Part shown: positions 51,639 through 60,798 of the stretch, piece after piece
Layout of the letters: the number at the start of each line of letters is the position of its first letter
How positions within the stretch are numbered: the stretch's first letter is position 1
NCBI RefSeq assembly: GCF_016834655.1
Contig: NZ_JAENHP010000009.1
Location: 1-64,000, forward strand
DNA length: 64,000 bases
From: Paractinoplanes ovalisporus
GTDB taxonomy: Bacteria; Actinomycetota; Actinomycetes; Mycobacteriales; Micromonosporaceae
Direction: 5' to 3'
Made by a program: the position numbers and the translations under genes
Notes under the pieces: model-generated
The model's input: the letters and a program-made list of their open reading frames with translations, nothing else
Told to the model about the DNA's origin: nothing
The model's database searches: none

Positions 51639-52373
51639 ATGAACGACTTGCTCGCGGTCCGGGTCGAGGGACTCACCCGGACGTACGCCACCGACGGGCA
51701 GCAGGTCGCGGCCCTGGCCGGGGTGGACGCGGCGTTCGCCCGCGGCACGTTCACCGCGGTGATGGGCCCGTCCGGCTCCGGCAAGAGCACCCTGCTGCAG
51801 ACCGCGGCCGGCCTCGACCGGCCCTCGGCGGGCCGGGTCTGGATCGGCGACACCGAGCTCTCCAAGCTCTCCGAGACCAGGCTGACCGAGCTGCGGCGCA
51901 ACCGCGTCGGCTTCGTCTTCCAGGCGTTCAACCTGATCGGCGCGCTCACCGTCGAGGAGAACATCCTGCTGCCCTCGAAGCTCTCGGGGGAGCAGCCCGA
52001 CCGGCAGTGGCTGGCGAGCGTGATCGAGCGGGTAGGCCTGACCCAGCGGTTGCAGCACCGGCCGGCCCAGCTCTCCGGCGGCCAGCAGCAGCGGGTCGCG
52101 ATCGCCCGGGCGCTGGCCGTACGCCCCGACGTGGTCTTCGCCGACGAGCCGACCGGCGCCCTCGACACCAACACCGCGGGCGAGGTGCTGGCCCTGCTGC
52201 GCTCGATGGTCGACGAGTTCGGCCAGACCGTGGTGATGGTGACCCACGACCCGGTCGCCGCCTCCTACGCCGACCGGGTGCTCGTGCTGGCTGACGGCCG
52301 CATCGTCCGTGACCTGCCGCAACTGGGCGCCGAGAAGATCGCCGAAGTGCTGGCGACCCGCTGGAAGGGCTGA
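51639..52373 (+). CDS. ABC ATPase of an FtsX-type system
   Basis: Protein of 244 aa; ATG 51639 has GAGAGG 7 nt upstream. Walker A is GPSGSGKST, the Q-loop region is FVFQAFNLIGALT, the signature is LSGGQQQRV, and Walker B is [12 protein letters not shown], followed by VTHDPVAA. It belongs to the LolD/MacB/BceA-like group that drives FtsX permeases. The permease gene starts 4 bp later. A two-component system lies directly upstream, an arrangement shared with antimicrobial-peptide resistance modules. Confidence 0.92.
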   Translation: MNDLLAVRVEGLTRTYATDGQQVAALAGVDAAFARGTFTAVMGPSGSGKSTLLQTAAGLDRPSAGRVWIGDTELSKLSETRLTELRRNRVGFVFQAFNLIGALTVEENILLPSKLSGEQPDRQWLASVIERVGLTQRLQHRPAQLSGGQQQRVAIARALAVRPDVVFADEPTGALDTNTAGEVLALLRSMVDEFGQTVVMVTHDPVAASYADRVLVLADGRIVRDLPQLGAEKIAEVLATRWKG

Positions 52374-52377
52374 ACCG

Positions 52378-54531
52378 ATGCTCAAGCTCGCGATGCGCCT
52401 GCTGCGGCAGCGCCCCGGAACCTCGATCGCCACCCTGGTCGCCCTGGCCGGCGGCGTGATGATCCTGATGACGCTGGCCGTGTTCGTCGAGTCGGGCCTG
52501 CGGTTCCAGCCCGACCCCGGGCGGTACGCGGCGGCCGACGTGGTGGTCGCCCACCAGCACATCACCATCTCGACCAAGGAGTTCGACGGCGAGGTCAGCA
52601 CCTCGCAGGTGCCGCTGCCCGAGGGCAAGGTCCCGGCCGGGCTGGCCGACAAGATCCGCGCCGTGCCGGGCGTGACCGACGTCCAGGCCGGCCCCCAGGC
52701 GATCGCCGTCAAGGTCGCCTCCCCCGATGCGATCACCCAGGTCGACGCCCTGGCCGAGGAGGCCGGAGTCGAGGCGTACGCCGGGAAGGACCGCGGCTGG
52801 GCCGAGTCGTCCGCCTCGATCGAGGCCCGTTCGCTGCTGCTCGAAGCGGGCAGTGCGTTCGGCGGCTACGTGGTGATGCTGATCGTCTTCGTGGTGGCCG
52901 GAACCGTCGGCCTGTCCGTCCGGCACCGCCGTCGCGACCTGGCCCTGCTCCGGGCCGTCGCCGCCACCCCGCGCCAGGTCCGCTCGCTGGTCGTCGCCGA
53001 GGCCGCCGTCGTGGGCCTGGCCTCGGCCGCGATCGGCATCCCGGCCGGGCTCTGGTCGACCCACTGGGTGCACGACCAGCTGGTGACTCGCGGCTTCCTC
53101 CCCGCCGAGTTTCCGATCGCCGCGCCCGGCATCGCCGCCGCCGTCGCGACCGTGACCACGATGCTGATCGCCGTGCTCGCGGCCCGGATCGCCGCCCGCC
53201 GCGTTGCGAAGATCCGCCCGGCCGAGGCGCTCGGCGAGATCGCGGTCGAGCCGCCCCGCGGTGGCCGCATCCGGCTCGCCTCCGGTCTGTTCACGCTGGC
53301 CGCCGGGGTCACGTCCACGTTCTTCGCGGCCGGCACCTCGGGCACGGCGGCGATGGCGGCCGCGGTCGGCATGCTCTATCTGTTCGTGCTGGCGGTGGCC
53401 CTGCTCGCCCCGTGGATCAACGAGTTCGCGGCCCGGCTGCTCGCTCCGGCGCTGCGCCGGGTGTGGGGCGTCTCGGGTGAGCTCGCCGTGGCCAACCTGC
53501 GGGCCAACGCCCGGGGCATGGCCGCCGTGCTGAGCGCGCTCGTGCTGTCGGTCGGGTTCGGCGGCTCGGTCTGGTTCCTGCAGGACAACCTGCAACGCCA
53601 GACCGTCACCCAGAGCCGGGACGGCATGCTGGCCGACCGGGTCCTGGCCGATCCGCAGGGCCTGCCCGCGACCACCGCCGACCGCGTACGGCGTACCGGG
53701 GGAGTCGAGGCGGCGACCGGCGTGCAGCACACGTCGGTGGTGGTCCGGGTCTTCGACGGCGCCGAGACGGTGGTGGCCCGCACGGTCGAGCCGTCCCAGC
53801 TGGGGTCCACGATGGACCTCGGGGTGCGCGAGGGCAGCCTGGCCGGGCTCACCGGCGACACGATGGCGGTGTCGGCCCTGCAGGCGTCGTCGTCGGGGTG
53901 GAAGGTCGGTGACCAGGCCGAGATGTGGCTCGCCGACGGCACCCTGGTCAAGCGCTCGGTGGTCGCGATCTACGACCGCGGCTTGGGCTTCGGTGACGTG
54001 GTGATGCCGTACGCGTCGGGCCCGTACGACGAGATCCTGGTGCGCACCGACGGCCGGGCCGACCCGGCACTGGCTGCCCTCGGGCAGGTGCGCACGGCCG
54101 ACGACCTGACCGGGCAGCTCGGCCGCGACCTGGCCATCAGCGCCTGGCTCAACAAGCTGCTGATCACCGTGATGGTCGCGTACGCGGCCCTCGCCGCCGG
54201 CAACACGATGGTGATGGCGGCCCTGGCCCGCGGCCGCGAGCTGGCTCTGCTGCGGCTGTCCGGGGTCACCCGGCGCCAGGTGCGGCGGATGGTCAACGCC
54301 GAACAGGTCGGTCTGCTCGGGGCGGCGCTGACGGTCGGCGTGGTGATCGCCGGGATGACGCTGGTGGCCGTGGTGCGGGCGCTGACCGGCCAGCTGGTGC
54401 CCTACGTGCCGCCGATGGGTTGGGCGGTCGTGCTCGGTGGCGCGACGGCGCTGGCCCTGGTCACCACGATCCTGCCGGTGGGCCGCCTCCTGCGGGTTCC
54501 CCCGGTGCAGGCCGCGGGCACCAAGGAATAG
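52378..54531 (+). CDS. FtsX-like ABC permease, 717 aa
   Basis: The protein has an N-terminal helix (about 14-38), an extracellular domain, a first FtsX bundle (about 162-275), another central pair of helices around 300-350, a second extracellular domain, and a final bundle (about 595-710). RHRRRDLALLRAVAATPRQV and RGRELALLRLSGVTRRQVRR are the two copies of the cytoplasmic coupling motif, so the gene contains a full duplication. It works with the ATPase encoded upstream. The substrate is unknown; peptide-antibiotic efflux or sensing is plausible from the neighbouring kinase and regulator. Confidence 0.9.
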   Translation: MLKLAMRLLRQRPGTSIATLVALAGGVMILMTLAVFVESGLRFQPDPGRYAAADVVVAHQHITISTKEFDGEVSTSQVPLPEGKVPAGLADKIRAVPGVTDVQAGPQAIAVKVASPDAITQVDALAEEAGVEAYAGKDRGWAESSASIEARSLLLEAGSAFGGYVVMLIVFVVAGTVGLSVRHRRRDLALLRAVAATPRQVRSLVVAEAAVVGLASAAIGIPAGLWSTHWVHDQLVTRGFLPAEFPIAAPGIAAAVATVTTMLIAVLAARIAARRVAKIRPAEALGEIAVEPPRGGRIRLASGLFTLAAGVTSTFFAAGTSGTAAMAAAVGMLYLFVLAVALLAPWINEFAARLLAPALRRVWGVSGELAVANLRANARGMAAVLSALVLSVGFGGSVWFLQDNLQRQTVTQSRDGMLADRVLADPQGLPATTADRVRRTGGVEAATGVQHTSVVVRVFDGAETVVARTVEPSQLGSTMDLGVREGSLAGLTGDTMAVSALQASSSGWKVGDQAEMWLADGTLVKRSVVAIYDRGLGFGDVVMPYASGPYDEILVRTDGRADPALAALGQVRTADDLTGQLGRDLAISAWLNKLLITVMVAYAALAAGNTMVMAALARGRELALLRLSGVTRRQVRRMVNAEQVGLLGAALTVGVVIAGMTLVAVVRALTGQLVPYVPPMGWAVVLGGATALALVTTILPVGRLLRVPPVQAAGTKE

Positions 54532-54574
54532 CCGTCCGACGGCGGCCCCGAGCGGGAGCAGGGAGGATGGCGGG

Positions 54575-55966
54575 ATGGACACCCTTCCCGCCGGGCTCCC
54601 CTCCTGGCTCCTCGCCGAGATCGAGACCGTGCCGGCGTACGAGGCCTTCGCCGGGGTGGACGAACTGCACGCCGGACTGCGGCGGATCGCGGATCGTCAC
54701 CCCGGCGTCGCGTCGTTGCGCCGGTGCGGCAGTTCCCGGCAGGGCAACCCCCTCTGGTGCCTGACCGTCGACGGGCCCGCCGACCACGCCCCCGAGGCCC
54801 TGGCGTTCGGCCTGCCCCACCCCAACGAGCCGATCGGCGGCCTGACCGCGCTGCACCTGGCCGAACGCCTGTGCACCGACCGGGAGCTGCGGGAACGCCT
54901 CGGACACCGATGGCAGATCGTGGACTGCGTCGACCCGGACGGGCTGCGGCTCAACGAGGGCTGGCTGCGCGGCCCGTTCACCCGCAGCCACTACGCGCGG
55001 CACTTCTACCGCCCGGCCGGCCGCGACCAGGTCGAGTGGACGTTCCCGGTGAACCACGGCGACGCGTACTTCGACGAGCCGATCCCCGAGACGCAGGCGC
55101 TGATGCGGCTCATCGACGCGCACCGGCCGGCCCTGGTCGCCTCGCTGCACAACAGCGAGCTGGGCGGCGCCTACTACTGGATGAGCCGCGCCGAGCCCGC
55201 CCTGCACCCGGTGCTCAAGCGCGTGCCCGAGCATCTGGGCATCCCGCTCGACCGCGGCGAGCCCGAGGCCCCCGACCTCGAGATGCTCGACGACGCCATC
55301 TACGAGGCCACGCCGCTGGCCACCGTCTATGAGCGCACGATGGCCCGCAACCAGCCGTGGATCTTCGAGGGCGGCAGCACCACCTGGTACGCCGAGCGGT
55401 GGGGCGCGCTCATTCTGGTCAGCGAGCTGCCGTACTGGCTGGATGCGCGCGCCGGTGACACGTCCGAGGCCGGGGTGACGTACGCGGAAGCCCTGGCCGC
55501 CAATGCCGTGGCGATGGCCGATCTGGCCGAGCTGCTGAGCCGGACGCTTGCCGCGGTCGAGAGCTGCCTGATCGCACCGACGTCGCCGTACTGGAGGGCA
55601 GCCCGCTTCTACGCCACCGTGGTCGAGGGCGCGGGGCACGAACGGCTCGCGCGCAGCAAGGACCCGGCGTCGCAGCGACCGGCCACCGTGGCCGAGGCGA
55701 ACTCGCTGGAGTTGAACTTCCACGAGTGGCGGCTGCGCTACGGCGGAATCCTTCTTCGCGCTCTCCAAGGCGAGGCCGCGGTGGGCAACGTACGGGCTTC
55801 GGTCCGTTCCGCACTGGCCGAGGTGGAGCAGCGGTACGCCGCCTGGCTGGACGAGGACGCCCGCGTCGCCGAGCTCGAACCGATCGAGATCCGGCGTCTG
55901 GTCGGCGTGCAGTACGCGGCCACCATCGCGGCCGCAGCCCATTTGTCAGGACGTTTGGAATTGTGA
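54575..55966 (+). CDS. M14-family zinc carboxypeptidase
   Basis: Protein of 463 aa; ATG 54575 has GGGAGG 7 nt upstream. The zinc-binding HxxE motif is H82-P-N-E85 in GLPHPNEPIGG, and the third ligand is H192 in VASLHNSELGGAYYW. An early segment (SSRQGNPLWCLTVDG) fits the start of an M14 fold. There is no signal peptide, so it should work in the cytoplasm on peptides or peptidoglycan fragments. The last 120 residues are helical and not part of the core. The substrate specificity is unknown. Confidence 0.82.
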   Translation: MDTLPAGLPSWLLAEIETVPAYEAFAGVDELHAGLRRIADRHPGVASLRRCGSSRQGNPLWCLTVDGPADHAPEALAFGLPHPNEPIGGLTALHLAERLCTDRELRERLGHRWQIVDCVDPDGLRLNEGWLRGPFTRSHYARHFYRPAGRDQVEWTFPVNHGDAYFDEPIPETQALMRLIDAHRPALVASLHNSELGGAYYWMSRAEPALHPVLKRVPEHLGIPLDRGEPEAPDLEMLDDAIYEATPLATVYERTMARNQPWIFEGGSTTWYAERWGALILVSELPYWLDARAGDTSEAGVTYAEALAANAVAMADLAELLSRTLAAVESCLIAPTSPYWRAARFYATVVEGAGHERLARSKDPASQRPATVAEANSLELNFHEWRLRYGGILLRALQGEAAVGNVRASVRSALAEVEQRYAAWLDEDARVAELEPIEIRRLVGVQYAATIAAAAHLSGRLEL

Positions 55967-56003
55967 CCTTGATGGCTCTGACTTGCGGATATGGTGGTGG
56001 TCG

Positions 56004-56022
56004 TTAGGTTAGGCTCACCTTT
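56004..56022 (+). promoter_or_regulatory. IdeR/DmdR-type iron box
   Basis: TTAGGTTAGGCTCACCTTT matches the actinobacterial iron-box consensus TTAGGTTAGGCTAACCTAA at all but three positions. It lies 19 bp before the first gene of the siderophore operon, so iron-bound IdeR/DmdR should repress it. Confidence 0.85.
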
Positions 56023-56040
56023 GGAGATACTGGAGCCTTC

Positions 56041-57051
56041 ATGCATTTCCCGTTTTCGCGTGCACGCCGGCTGCTGCCGGCCGCCATCCTGAGCGCCGCG
56101 GTTGTTCTCGCCGGCTGCTCGACGACCGGCACGGAGGACGACAACGCCTCGCCCGAGGCGGGCTCGTCGGCCGCCGCCGCTTTCCCGGTCACCATCACGA
56201 CCGCGTTCGGTGACGTGACCGTCGAGAAGCAGCCCGAGCGGGTCGTCGCTCTGGGCTGGAGCGACGCCGACGTCGCGTTGTCGCTGGGCGTGCAGCCCGT
56301 GGGCGCGTCCGACTGGCTGGCCTTCGGCGGCGACGGCCAGGGTCCGTGGAACGCGGGCAAGTACACGACGGCCCCCGAGATCCTGGGCACCCTCGAGCTA
56401 GACATGGAGAAGGTGGCGGCCCTCAAGCCCGACCTGATCCTCGACACCCGCGGCAGCGGCGAGAAGGCCCGGCACGACTCGCTGGCCAAGCTCGGCGTCC
56501 CGGTGGTCGACGTCCCCCAGGGTGGCGAGATGTACCTGACCACCTGGGAGCAGCAGCTCGACATGATCGGCAAGGCCCTCGGCAAGCAGACCGAGGCGGC
56601 CAAGCTGAAGAGCGACCTCGACGCCAAGTTCACCGCGGCCGCCGCGGCCAACCCGGGCTTCAAGGACAAGACCATCGCCGCGGTCGCCCGCACCGGCGAC
56701 GGCTGGGGCGCGTACGTCACCGGCGACGGCCGGGTCGACTTCCTCACCAAGCTGGGCTTCAAGAACGCCCCGGCGATCGAGGCCCTGAAGAAGGACTCGT
56801 TCTACATCACGCTCTCCAACGAGCAGCTCGACCTGGCCAACGCCGACGTCACCGTGGTGTTCCTCATCCAGGCCACGCTCGACCAGGTCAAGAGCGACAA
56901 GCTGTTCCAGGCCGTGCCGTCGGTCAAGGCCGGGCACGTCGCCTACATGGACGACAAGGACATCTCGAACGCGTTCTCGAGTGCGTCCGTCGCCGGCCTG
57001 TCCTACGCCGTGGACAAGGTCACCCCGCTGCTGGCCACCGCCGCCGGCTGA
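56041..57051 (+). CDS. Siderophore-binding lipoprotein (FecB/FepB-like)
   Basis: Protein of 336 aa. Lipoprotein signal with LAGC at C26, followed by a Ser/Ala/Glu-rich spacer. The mature protein has the helical-backbone binding fold: ITTAFGDVTVEKQPERVVAL, LKPDLILDTRGSG, WEQQLDMIGKALGKQTEAAK. GGAG lies before the ATG and an iron box directly upstream. It should capture a ferric siderophore outside the membrane and pass it to the two permeases encoded next. The kind of siderophore cannot be told. Confidence 0.93.
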   Translation: MHFPFSRARRLLPAAILSAAVVLAGCSTTGTEDDNASPEAGSSAAAAFPVTITTAFGDVTVEKQPERVVALGWSDADVALSLGVQPVGASDWLAFGGDGQGPWNAGKYTTAPEILGTLELDMEKVAALKPDLILDTRGSGEKARHDSLAKLGVPVVDVPQGGEMYLTTWEQQLDMIGKALGKQTEAAKLKSDLDAKFTAAAAANPGFKDKTIAAVARTGDGWGAYVTGDGRVDFLTKLGFKNAPAIEALKKDSFYITLSNEQLDLANADVTVVFLIQATLDQVKSDKLFQAVPSVKAGHVAYMDDKDISNAFSSASVAGLSYAVDKVTPLLATAAG

Positions 57052-57057
57052 CGACCG

Positions 57058-58077
57058 GTGCCGGACCACCGTCACCGCAGGGCCGCCGTACTCACCACCG
57101 GACTGGTGGTGATCGCGGCGGCCCTCGCTGGAGCTGCGCTGCTGAGCCTCGCCGTCGGCGCCCGGGCCGTGCCCTTCGGCACGGTGCTTCACGCCCTCGT
57201 GAACCCGGACCCGAACTCCACTCTCGACCTCATCGTCACCGAGTCGCGCGTCCCCCGCACGATCGTCGGTCTGCTCGCCGGCGCCGCGTTCGGCCTGGCC
57301 GGCGCGGTGGTCCAGGGCGTCACCCGCAACCCCCTGGCCGACCCCGGCATCCTCGGCGTCAACGCCGGCGCCGGGCTGTTCATCGTCATCGCGATCAGCT
57401 TCTTCGGCATCACGAGCCTGACCGGGTACGTCTGGTTCGGCTTCCTCGGCGCCGCGATCACCTCGGTGCTCGTCTACACGATCGGTTCGATCGGCCGGGG
57501 CGGCGCCACCCCGGTGAAACTCGCCCTGGCCGGCGCGGCGGTCACCGCGGCCCTGGTCTCGTTCACCACCGCCGTGCTCATCACCGACGTCGACGCGTAC
57601 GACCAGTTCCGCTTCTGGCAGGTCGGATCGCTGGCCGGCCGCGGCACCGATGTCGCCGTGCAGAGCATCCCGTTCCTGGTCGCCGGGGCGGCACTGGCGC
57701 TCTGTTCGGCGCGTGCCCTCAACGCGCTGGCCCTCGGCGACGACGTGGCCACCTCGTTCGGCCAGAACGTGATCGTGGCCCGGCTCATCGCGGCCGGCGC
57801 GGTCGTCCTGCTCTGCGGCACGGCCACCTCGATGGCCGGTCCGCTCGTGTTCATCGGCCTGGTCATCCCGCACATCGCGCGGGCCATCACCGGGCCCGAC
57901 CACCGCTGGCTGCTGCCCTACTCGATGCTGCTGGCGCCGCTCCTGCTGCTCATCGCCGACGTGATCGGCCGGGTCGTCGCCCGCCCGGGCGAGGTGCAGG
58001 TCGGCATCGTCACCGCGATCATCGGGGCGCCGATCTTCGTGGCCATGGCCCGTCGCGAGAAACTGGCCGAGCTGTGA
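57058..58077 (+). CDS. FecCD-family iron-siderophore permease, first subunit
   Basis: Protein of 339 aa from GTG 57058, 6 bp after the binding-protein stop. It has about nine to ten membrane helices and the FecCD motifs: SRVPRTIVGLLAGAAFGLAG, NPLADPGILGVNAGA and GPLVFIGLVIPHIARAITG, the last being the ATPase-contact region. It should form a heterodimer with the next gene product. Confidence 0.94.
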   Translation: MPDHRHRRAAVLTTGLVVIAAALAGAALLSLAVGARAVPFGTVLHALVNPDPNSTLDLIVTESRVPRTIVGLLAGAAFGLAGAVVQGVTRNPLADPGILGVNAGAGLFIVIAISFFGITSLTGYVWFGFLGAAITSVLVYTIGSIGRGGATPVKLALAGAAVTAALVSFTTAVLITDVDAYDQFRFWQVGSLAGRGTDVAVQSIPFLVAGAALALCSARALNALALGDDVATSFGQNVIVARLIAAGAVVLLCGTATSMAGPLVFIGLVIPHIARAITGPDHRWLLPYSMLLAPLLLLIADVIGRVVARPGEVQVGIVTAIIGAPIFVAMARREKLAEL

Positions 58078-59105
58078 GCGCCGGGGTGGTCGAGACGACC
58101 CGGCGCCGCGAGTCGGCCCGGGCCCGTACGGTGGCCGTGGTCCTGTTCGTCGCGGTGATCGCGATGTTCGCGCTGGCCCTGTCCTACGGCGATTTCCAGA
58201 TCTCCCTGCCCGACGTGGTGCGGTCGCTGCTCGGGCAGCCCACACCGGCCGGGGTCGACTACATCATGCACGACCTGCGCCTGCCCCGGGCCTCGGTCTC
58301 GGTGCTGACCGGGCTGGCGTTCGGCCTGGCCGGCGCGCTGTTCCAGCAGCTGCTGCGCAACCCGCTGGCCAGCCCCGACGTGATCGGCGTCAGCCAGGGC
58401 GCGACCACGGCCGGGATCGTCATGGTCATGGTGCTCGGGCTCGACGGCGGCATCGTCGCCGCCGCCGGTCTGACCGGCGCGGTGGTCACGGCCCTGGCCA
58501 TCTATGCGCTCTCGTGGCGCAAGGGCGTGGGCGGTTACCGCTTCATCCTGGTCGGCATCGGCATCGGCACGGTGCTGACCAGCATCACCTCCTACATCCT
58601 GACCCGGTCGGACGTGAAGGTCGCGGCCGAGGCGATGATCTGGCTGACCGGCAGCGTCAACGGCCGCACCTGGCCGCAGATCATCCCGCTCGCGGTCGCC
58701 CTGCTCATCCTGCTGCCGCTGGCCCTCATCCTCGGGCGGGTGCTGACCGGCATGCAGCTCGGTGACGACCTGGCTACCGCTTTCGGCGTACGGGTGCAGT
58801 GGAGCCGCTTCGCGTTGCTGATCGTGGCGGTGTGCCTGGCCGGCATGGCGACCTCGGCGGCCGGTCCGATCGCGTTCGTCGCCTTCATGTCCGGGCCGAT
58901 CGCGGCCCGGCTGGTCGGCGGGGGACGGCCCGTCCTGCTCCAGGCCGCCCTGGTCGGCGCGCTGCTGGTGCTGGTCTCCGACTTCATCGGGTCGCACCTG
59001 CTCGGATCCCGTCAGTTCCCGGTCGGCGTCGTCACCGGCGTGATCGGCGCCCCCTACCTGCTGTGGCTGCTCGCCACGGCCAACCGCTCCGGCCGAGGAG
59101 GCTGA
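58074..59105 (+). CDS. FecCD-family iron-siderophore permease, second subunit
   Basis: Protein of 343 aa. GTG 58074 overlaps the stop of the first permease. It has a similar fold with LRLPRASVSVLTGLAFGLAG, NPLASPDVIGVSQGA and GPIAFVAFMSGPIAARLVGG. The divergence from the first subunit and the coupled translation support a heterodimeric channel of the FepD/FepG type. Confidence 0.94.
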   Translation: MSAGVVETTRRRESARARTVAVVLFVAVIAMFALALSYGDFQISLPDVVRSLLGQPTPAGVDYIMHDLRLPRASVSVLTGLAFGLAGALFQQLLRNPLASPDVIGVSQGATTAGIVMVMVLGLDGGIVAAAGLTGAVVTALAIYALSWRKGVGGYRFILVGIGIGTVLTSITSYILTRSDVKVAAEAMIWLTGSVNGRTWPQIIPLAVALLILLPLALILGRVLTGMQLGDDLATAFGVRVQWSRFALLIVAVCLAGMATSAAGPIAFVAFMSGPIAARLVGGGRPVLLQAALVGALLVLVSDFIGSHLLGSRQFPVGVVTGVIGAPYLLWLLATANRSGRGG

Positions 59106-59107
59106 CC

Positions 59108-59920
59108 GTGCCCCTGACTCTGCAGGCAGAACGGCTCTCGCTGGGATACGGCGAGCGCACCATCGTCAACGACCTCAGCATGCAGCTGCCGACCGGCAAG
59201 GTCACCATCATCGTCGGACCCAACGCGTGCGGGAAGTCGACGTTCCTGCGTGGCATGGCCCGGCTGCTGCCGCCCGCCTCGGGGAGCGTGCTGCTCGACG
59301 GCAAGTCGATCCACTCCACGCCCAGCCGCGAGGTCGCGCTCGAACTGGGCATCCTGCCCCAGGGCCCGATCGCGCCGGACGGCATCACGGTCACCGACCT
59401 GGTCAGCCGCGGCCGGCACGTGCACCAGGGCTGGTTCCGGCGGTGGAGCAGCGACGACGACGAGGCGGTGACGGCGGCGCTCACCGCGACCGGCACCCTG
59501 CCGCTGGCGGCCCGGCCGGTCGACGAGCTCTCCGGCGGTCAGCGGCAGCGCGTGTGGATCGCGATGGCGCTGGCCCAGCGTACCGGCATCCTGCTGCTCG
59601 ACGAGCCCACGACCTATCTCGACATCAGTCACCAGGTCGAGGTTCTCGACCTGCTGACCGACCTGAACGAGGCCGAGGGCACCACCGTCGTGATCGTGCT
59701 GCACGAGCTCAACCTGGCCTTCCGCTACGCCGACCACCTGGTCGTGATGAAGGACGGCGCGGTGGTGACGGCCGGCAACCCGAACGAGGTGCTCGACGCC
59801 GAGATCATCGGGGACGTCTTCGGGATGCGGTGCGAGCTCGTCAACGACCCGATCTCGAACACCCCGATGATCGTCCCGATCGGCCGGCACCGGGTCGGGC
59901 CCGGCAATCCGGAAGCCTGA
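59108..59920 (+). CDS. ABC ATPase for siderophore uptake (FecE/FepC-like)
   Basis: Protein of 270 aa from GTG 59108, 2 bp after the permease stop. Walker A is VGPNACGKSTFLRG, the signature is LSGGQRQRVWIA, Walker B is LLLDEPTTYLD, and the H-loop is VLHELNLAFRYADHL. The PNACGKST and TTYLDISHQ segments are typical of the siderophore-uptake branch. It completes the four-gene operon and powers import. Confidence 0.95.
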   Translation: MPLTLQAERLSLGYGERTIVNDLSMQLPTGKVTIIVGPNACGKSTFLRGMARLLPPASGSVLLDGKSIHSTPSREVALELGILPQGPIAPDGITVTDLVSRGRHVHQGWFRRWSSDDDEAVTAALTATGTLPLAARPVDELSGGQRQRVWIAMALAQRTGILLLDEPTTYLDISHQVEVLDLLTDLNEAEGTTVVIVLHELNLAFRYADHLVVMKDGAVVTAGNPNEVLDAEIIGDVFGMRCELVNDPISNTPMIVPIGRHRVGPGNPEA

Positions 59921-59936
59921 CGTCCGGATCTCCGAC

Positions 59937-59942
59937 TACGGT
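59937..59942 (+). promoter_or_regulatory. -10 box of the DinB-like gene (leaderless)
   Basis: TACGGT is followed by CCTGCC and then ATG 59949, giving this gene a start independent of the iron operon. Confidence 0.45.
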
Positions 59943-59948
59943 CCTGCC

Positions 59949-60689
59949 ATGGCTGACTTCCATCGGCAGGACCTGAACGGATCGCGCTTCTCGTTCACCG
60001 ACCTCACCGGATCGGTGTTCCGCGACACCGACTTCTCCCGCTCGACGATGCGGGGCGTCGAGCTGCGGGATGTGAGCATCGACGGCGACGTGCACAACCT
60101 CGTGATCAACGGGGTCGACGTGGTGCCGCTGATCGAGGCCGAACTCGACCGGCGCGACCCGGACCGGGCTCGCATGAGACCCGACACCGCCGACGGCTTC
60201 CGCGTCGCGTGGGACATCGTCGAGCAGCGGTGGGCGGGCACGGTCGAGCGGGCCCGCCAACTGCCGCCCGAGCAGCTGCACGAATCGGTGGACGGCGAGT
60301 GGTCGTTCATCGAGACGCTGCGGCACATGATCTTTGTGGCCGACTCGTGGGTGCTGCGGGCGATCCTCGGTGACCCGACACCCTGGGATGCGTTGTCACT
60401 GCCGTGGGACGGGATGCCGGACACGCCCGAGGTGCCGCGCGACCGTTCGGCGCGGCCGTCGCTCGACGAGGTGCTGGCCGTGCGGCACGACCGGATGGCG
60501 ACGGTCCGCCGGGTGATCGACGGGCTCACTTCCGAGACGCTGGCGGCCGACACGACTCCGGTCGAGGGGCCGGGATGGCCGTTGCCGCGGGCTTACCCCG
60601 TACGGAAATGCCTCCTGATCGTTCTGAACGAGGAATGGCATCACCGGTTGTTCGCCGAGCGTGACCTGGCTGTCCTTTTCGGGCGCTGA
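59949..60689 (+). CDS. DinB-like protein with N-terminal pentapeptide repeats
   Basis: Protein of 246 aa. The first 50 residues contain short pentapeptide-type repeats (LNGSRFSFTDLTGSVFRDTD, MRGVELRDV). The rest is a DinB/YfiT-like four-helix bundle with H-x3-H-type metal ligands: SFIETLRHMIFVADSWV and NEEWHHRLFAERDL. DinB-like proteins often act as thiol-dependent transferases or metal-bound hydrolases. The substrate is unknown. Its stop lies within the first unit of the downstream tandem repeat. Confidence 0.82.
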   Translation: MADFHRQDLNGSRFSFTDLTGSVFRDTDFSRSTMRGVELRDVSIDGDVHNLVINGVDVVPLIEAELDRRDPDRARMRPDTADGFRVAWDIVEQRWAGTVERARQLPPEQLHESVDGEWSFIETLRHMIFVADSWVLRAILGDPTPWDALSLPWDGMPDTPEVPRDRSARPSLDEVLAVRHDRMATVRRVIDGLTSETLAADTTPVEGPGWPLPRAYPVRKCLLIVLNEEWHHRLFAERDLAVLFGR

Positions 60690-60794
60690 GCCGGCCCTTT
60701 TGGCGCTGAACCGAACGTTTGGCGCTGAGCCGGGCCTTTTGGCGCTGAACCGAACGTTTGGCGCTGAGCCGGGCCTTTTGGCGCTGAGCCGGCG
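60682..60794. repeat. Tandem array of alternating 20/19-bp units
   Basis: Two unit types alternate: GGCGCTGAGCCGGGCCTTTT (60682-60701 with one change, 60721-60740, 60760-60779) and GGCGCTGAACCGAACGTTT (60702-60720, 60741-60759). A partial unit ends near 60794. The full period is 39 bp, repeated almost three times. The array spans the gap between two convergent genes. No spacer diversity is present, so it is not a CRISPR. Confidence 0.8.
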
Positions 60795-60798
60795 CGGC

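Noticed and set aside
51946-54582. 878-aa open frame on the minus strand
   Set aside because: It is a GC-rich antisense shadow of the ABC/FtsX genes, dominated by His/Gln/Asp/Arg, with no motif.
56398-58245. 615-aa minus-strand frame over the siderophore operon
   Set aside because: Antisense shadow; the plus strand encodes a complete, well-conserved uptake operon.
59949-60689. DinB-like gene as a fifth member of the iron operon
   Set aside because: It has its own -10 box directly upstream and no iron-related motif, so co-transcription is possible but not supported.
60682-60794. Tandem repeat considered as a CRISPR array
   Set aside because: The units abut with no unique spacers and no cas genes are near.
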